From CAYJXA01 sp964404595 (GTDB lineage: Archaea > Nanobdellota > Nanobdellia > Woesearchaeales > GW2011-AR9), in contig CAYOKQ010000021.1 in the NCBI GenBank assembly GCA_964404595.1, positions 1 through 21,200 of the forward strand: DNA of 21,200 nt, read 5' to 3'. Positions 20,982 to 21,200 of the stretch are shown in pieces. Under the pieces are notes generated by a model. The model was not told the origin of the DNA and searched no databases. It worked only from the letters and a program-made list of their open reading frames with translations. A program made the position numbers and the translations under genes. The stretch's first letter is position 1. Each line of letters starts with the position of its first letter.

Positions 20982-21200
20982 TTATTTTGTTCGCCCAGTA
21001 TCATTTCTATTTCTTTTTCGTCTTGATTTTGCTATTCTTGGTTTTCCTTTAAACACACTTTTTTTCACTCTGGTTTCTTTTCCAGGTAACTGATCTAATA
21101 CATGCTGGATTTTAGGATTCTTGGATTTAAGTGCGCCGCCAGACACGTAGGCATCATCCTTACGTATAAGCCAAGTATGAGTTTCCCATTCCCCACTTTT
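20982..21200 (-). CDS. 3' end of an unknown protein (partial)
   Basis: The minus strand is open from the window edge to TAA at 20982-20984, 72 residues without its start. The visible part reads WETHTWLIRKDDAYVSGGAL, then KNPKIQHVLDQLPG, and a very basic tail with RIAKSRRKRNRND. The basic tail suggests nucleic-acid binding. The codon pattern looks real, but the family is not recognised. Confidence 0.5.
   Translation of the reverse strand, partial: KSGEWETHTWLIRKDDAYVSGGALKSKNPKIQHVLDQLPGKETRVKKSVFKGKPRIAKSRRKRNRNDTGRTK

Overview
The window looks like a metagenome-assembled archaeal scaffold, most likely from a DPANN lineage of the Woesearchaeota type; the lineage is an inference. Three things point to Archaea. 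Promoters carry AT-rich TATA boxes about 24-28 nt before start codons, so the first genes of transcription units look leaderless, while genes inside operons carry GAGG or GGTGA Shine-Dalgarno motifs. Transketolase is split into two subunits. Several secreted proteins are of a kind common in DPANN genomes. Two runs of 10 N (1475-1484, 16701-16710) are scaffold joins, so order across them is provisional.

Left part (1-5986): a thiol-redox and envelope region. It holds the 3' part of a DipZ/TlpA-like thioredoxin-fold protein, a short TrmB-type effector-domain ORF, a large membrane-anchored alpha/beta hydrolase, and an operon of VKOR-thioredoxin fusion, CcdA, DoxX and a 32-residue Lys-rich CxxC microprotein.

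Middle-left (6013-9866): an AAA/DUF4143-type ATPase behind an array of 23-bp dyad repeats, an unknown 111-residue protein, then transketolase N and C subunits followed by a 31-residue, eight-cysteine zinc-ribbon microprotein.

Accessory region (9900-17810): two overlapping small genes; a three-gene ATGA-coupled operon whose middle gene is frameshifted and whose last gene is a truncated RhuM; two nearly identical 27-bp repeats around that operon; a small charged protein; a minus-strand six-gene run (NTF2-like lipoprotein, membrane protein, GIY-YIG protein, Cys-rich YHCH membrane protein, TerB/PH-like protein, zinc ribbon); and a divergent winged-helix regulator. The divergent promoter between regulator and run is strikingly symmetrical: one TATA box in the centre and the same 12-bp element over both start codons. 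Beyond the second gap lie a decayed Bro-N/DinD-like gene, a coupled 93-residue gene and a 39-residue gene.

Right part (17887-21200): a disulfide reductase of the dihydrolipoamide dehydrogenase/mycothione reductase superfamily, a small lipoprotein, a D-2-hydroxyacid dehydrogenase, and the 3' end of a minus-strand gene running out of the window. No rRNA, tRNA or CRISPR array was seen. The best candidates for new biology are the regulator plus six-gene envelope/nuclease operon and the microproteins attached to the thiol-redox and transketolase operons.
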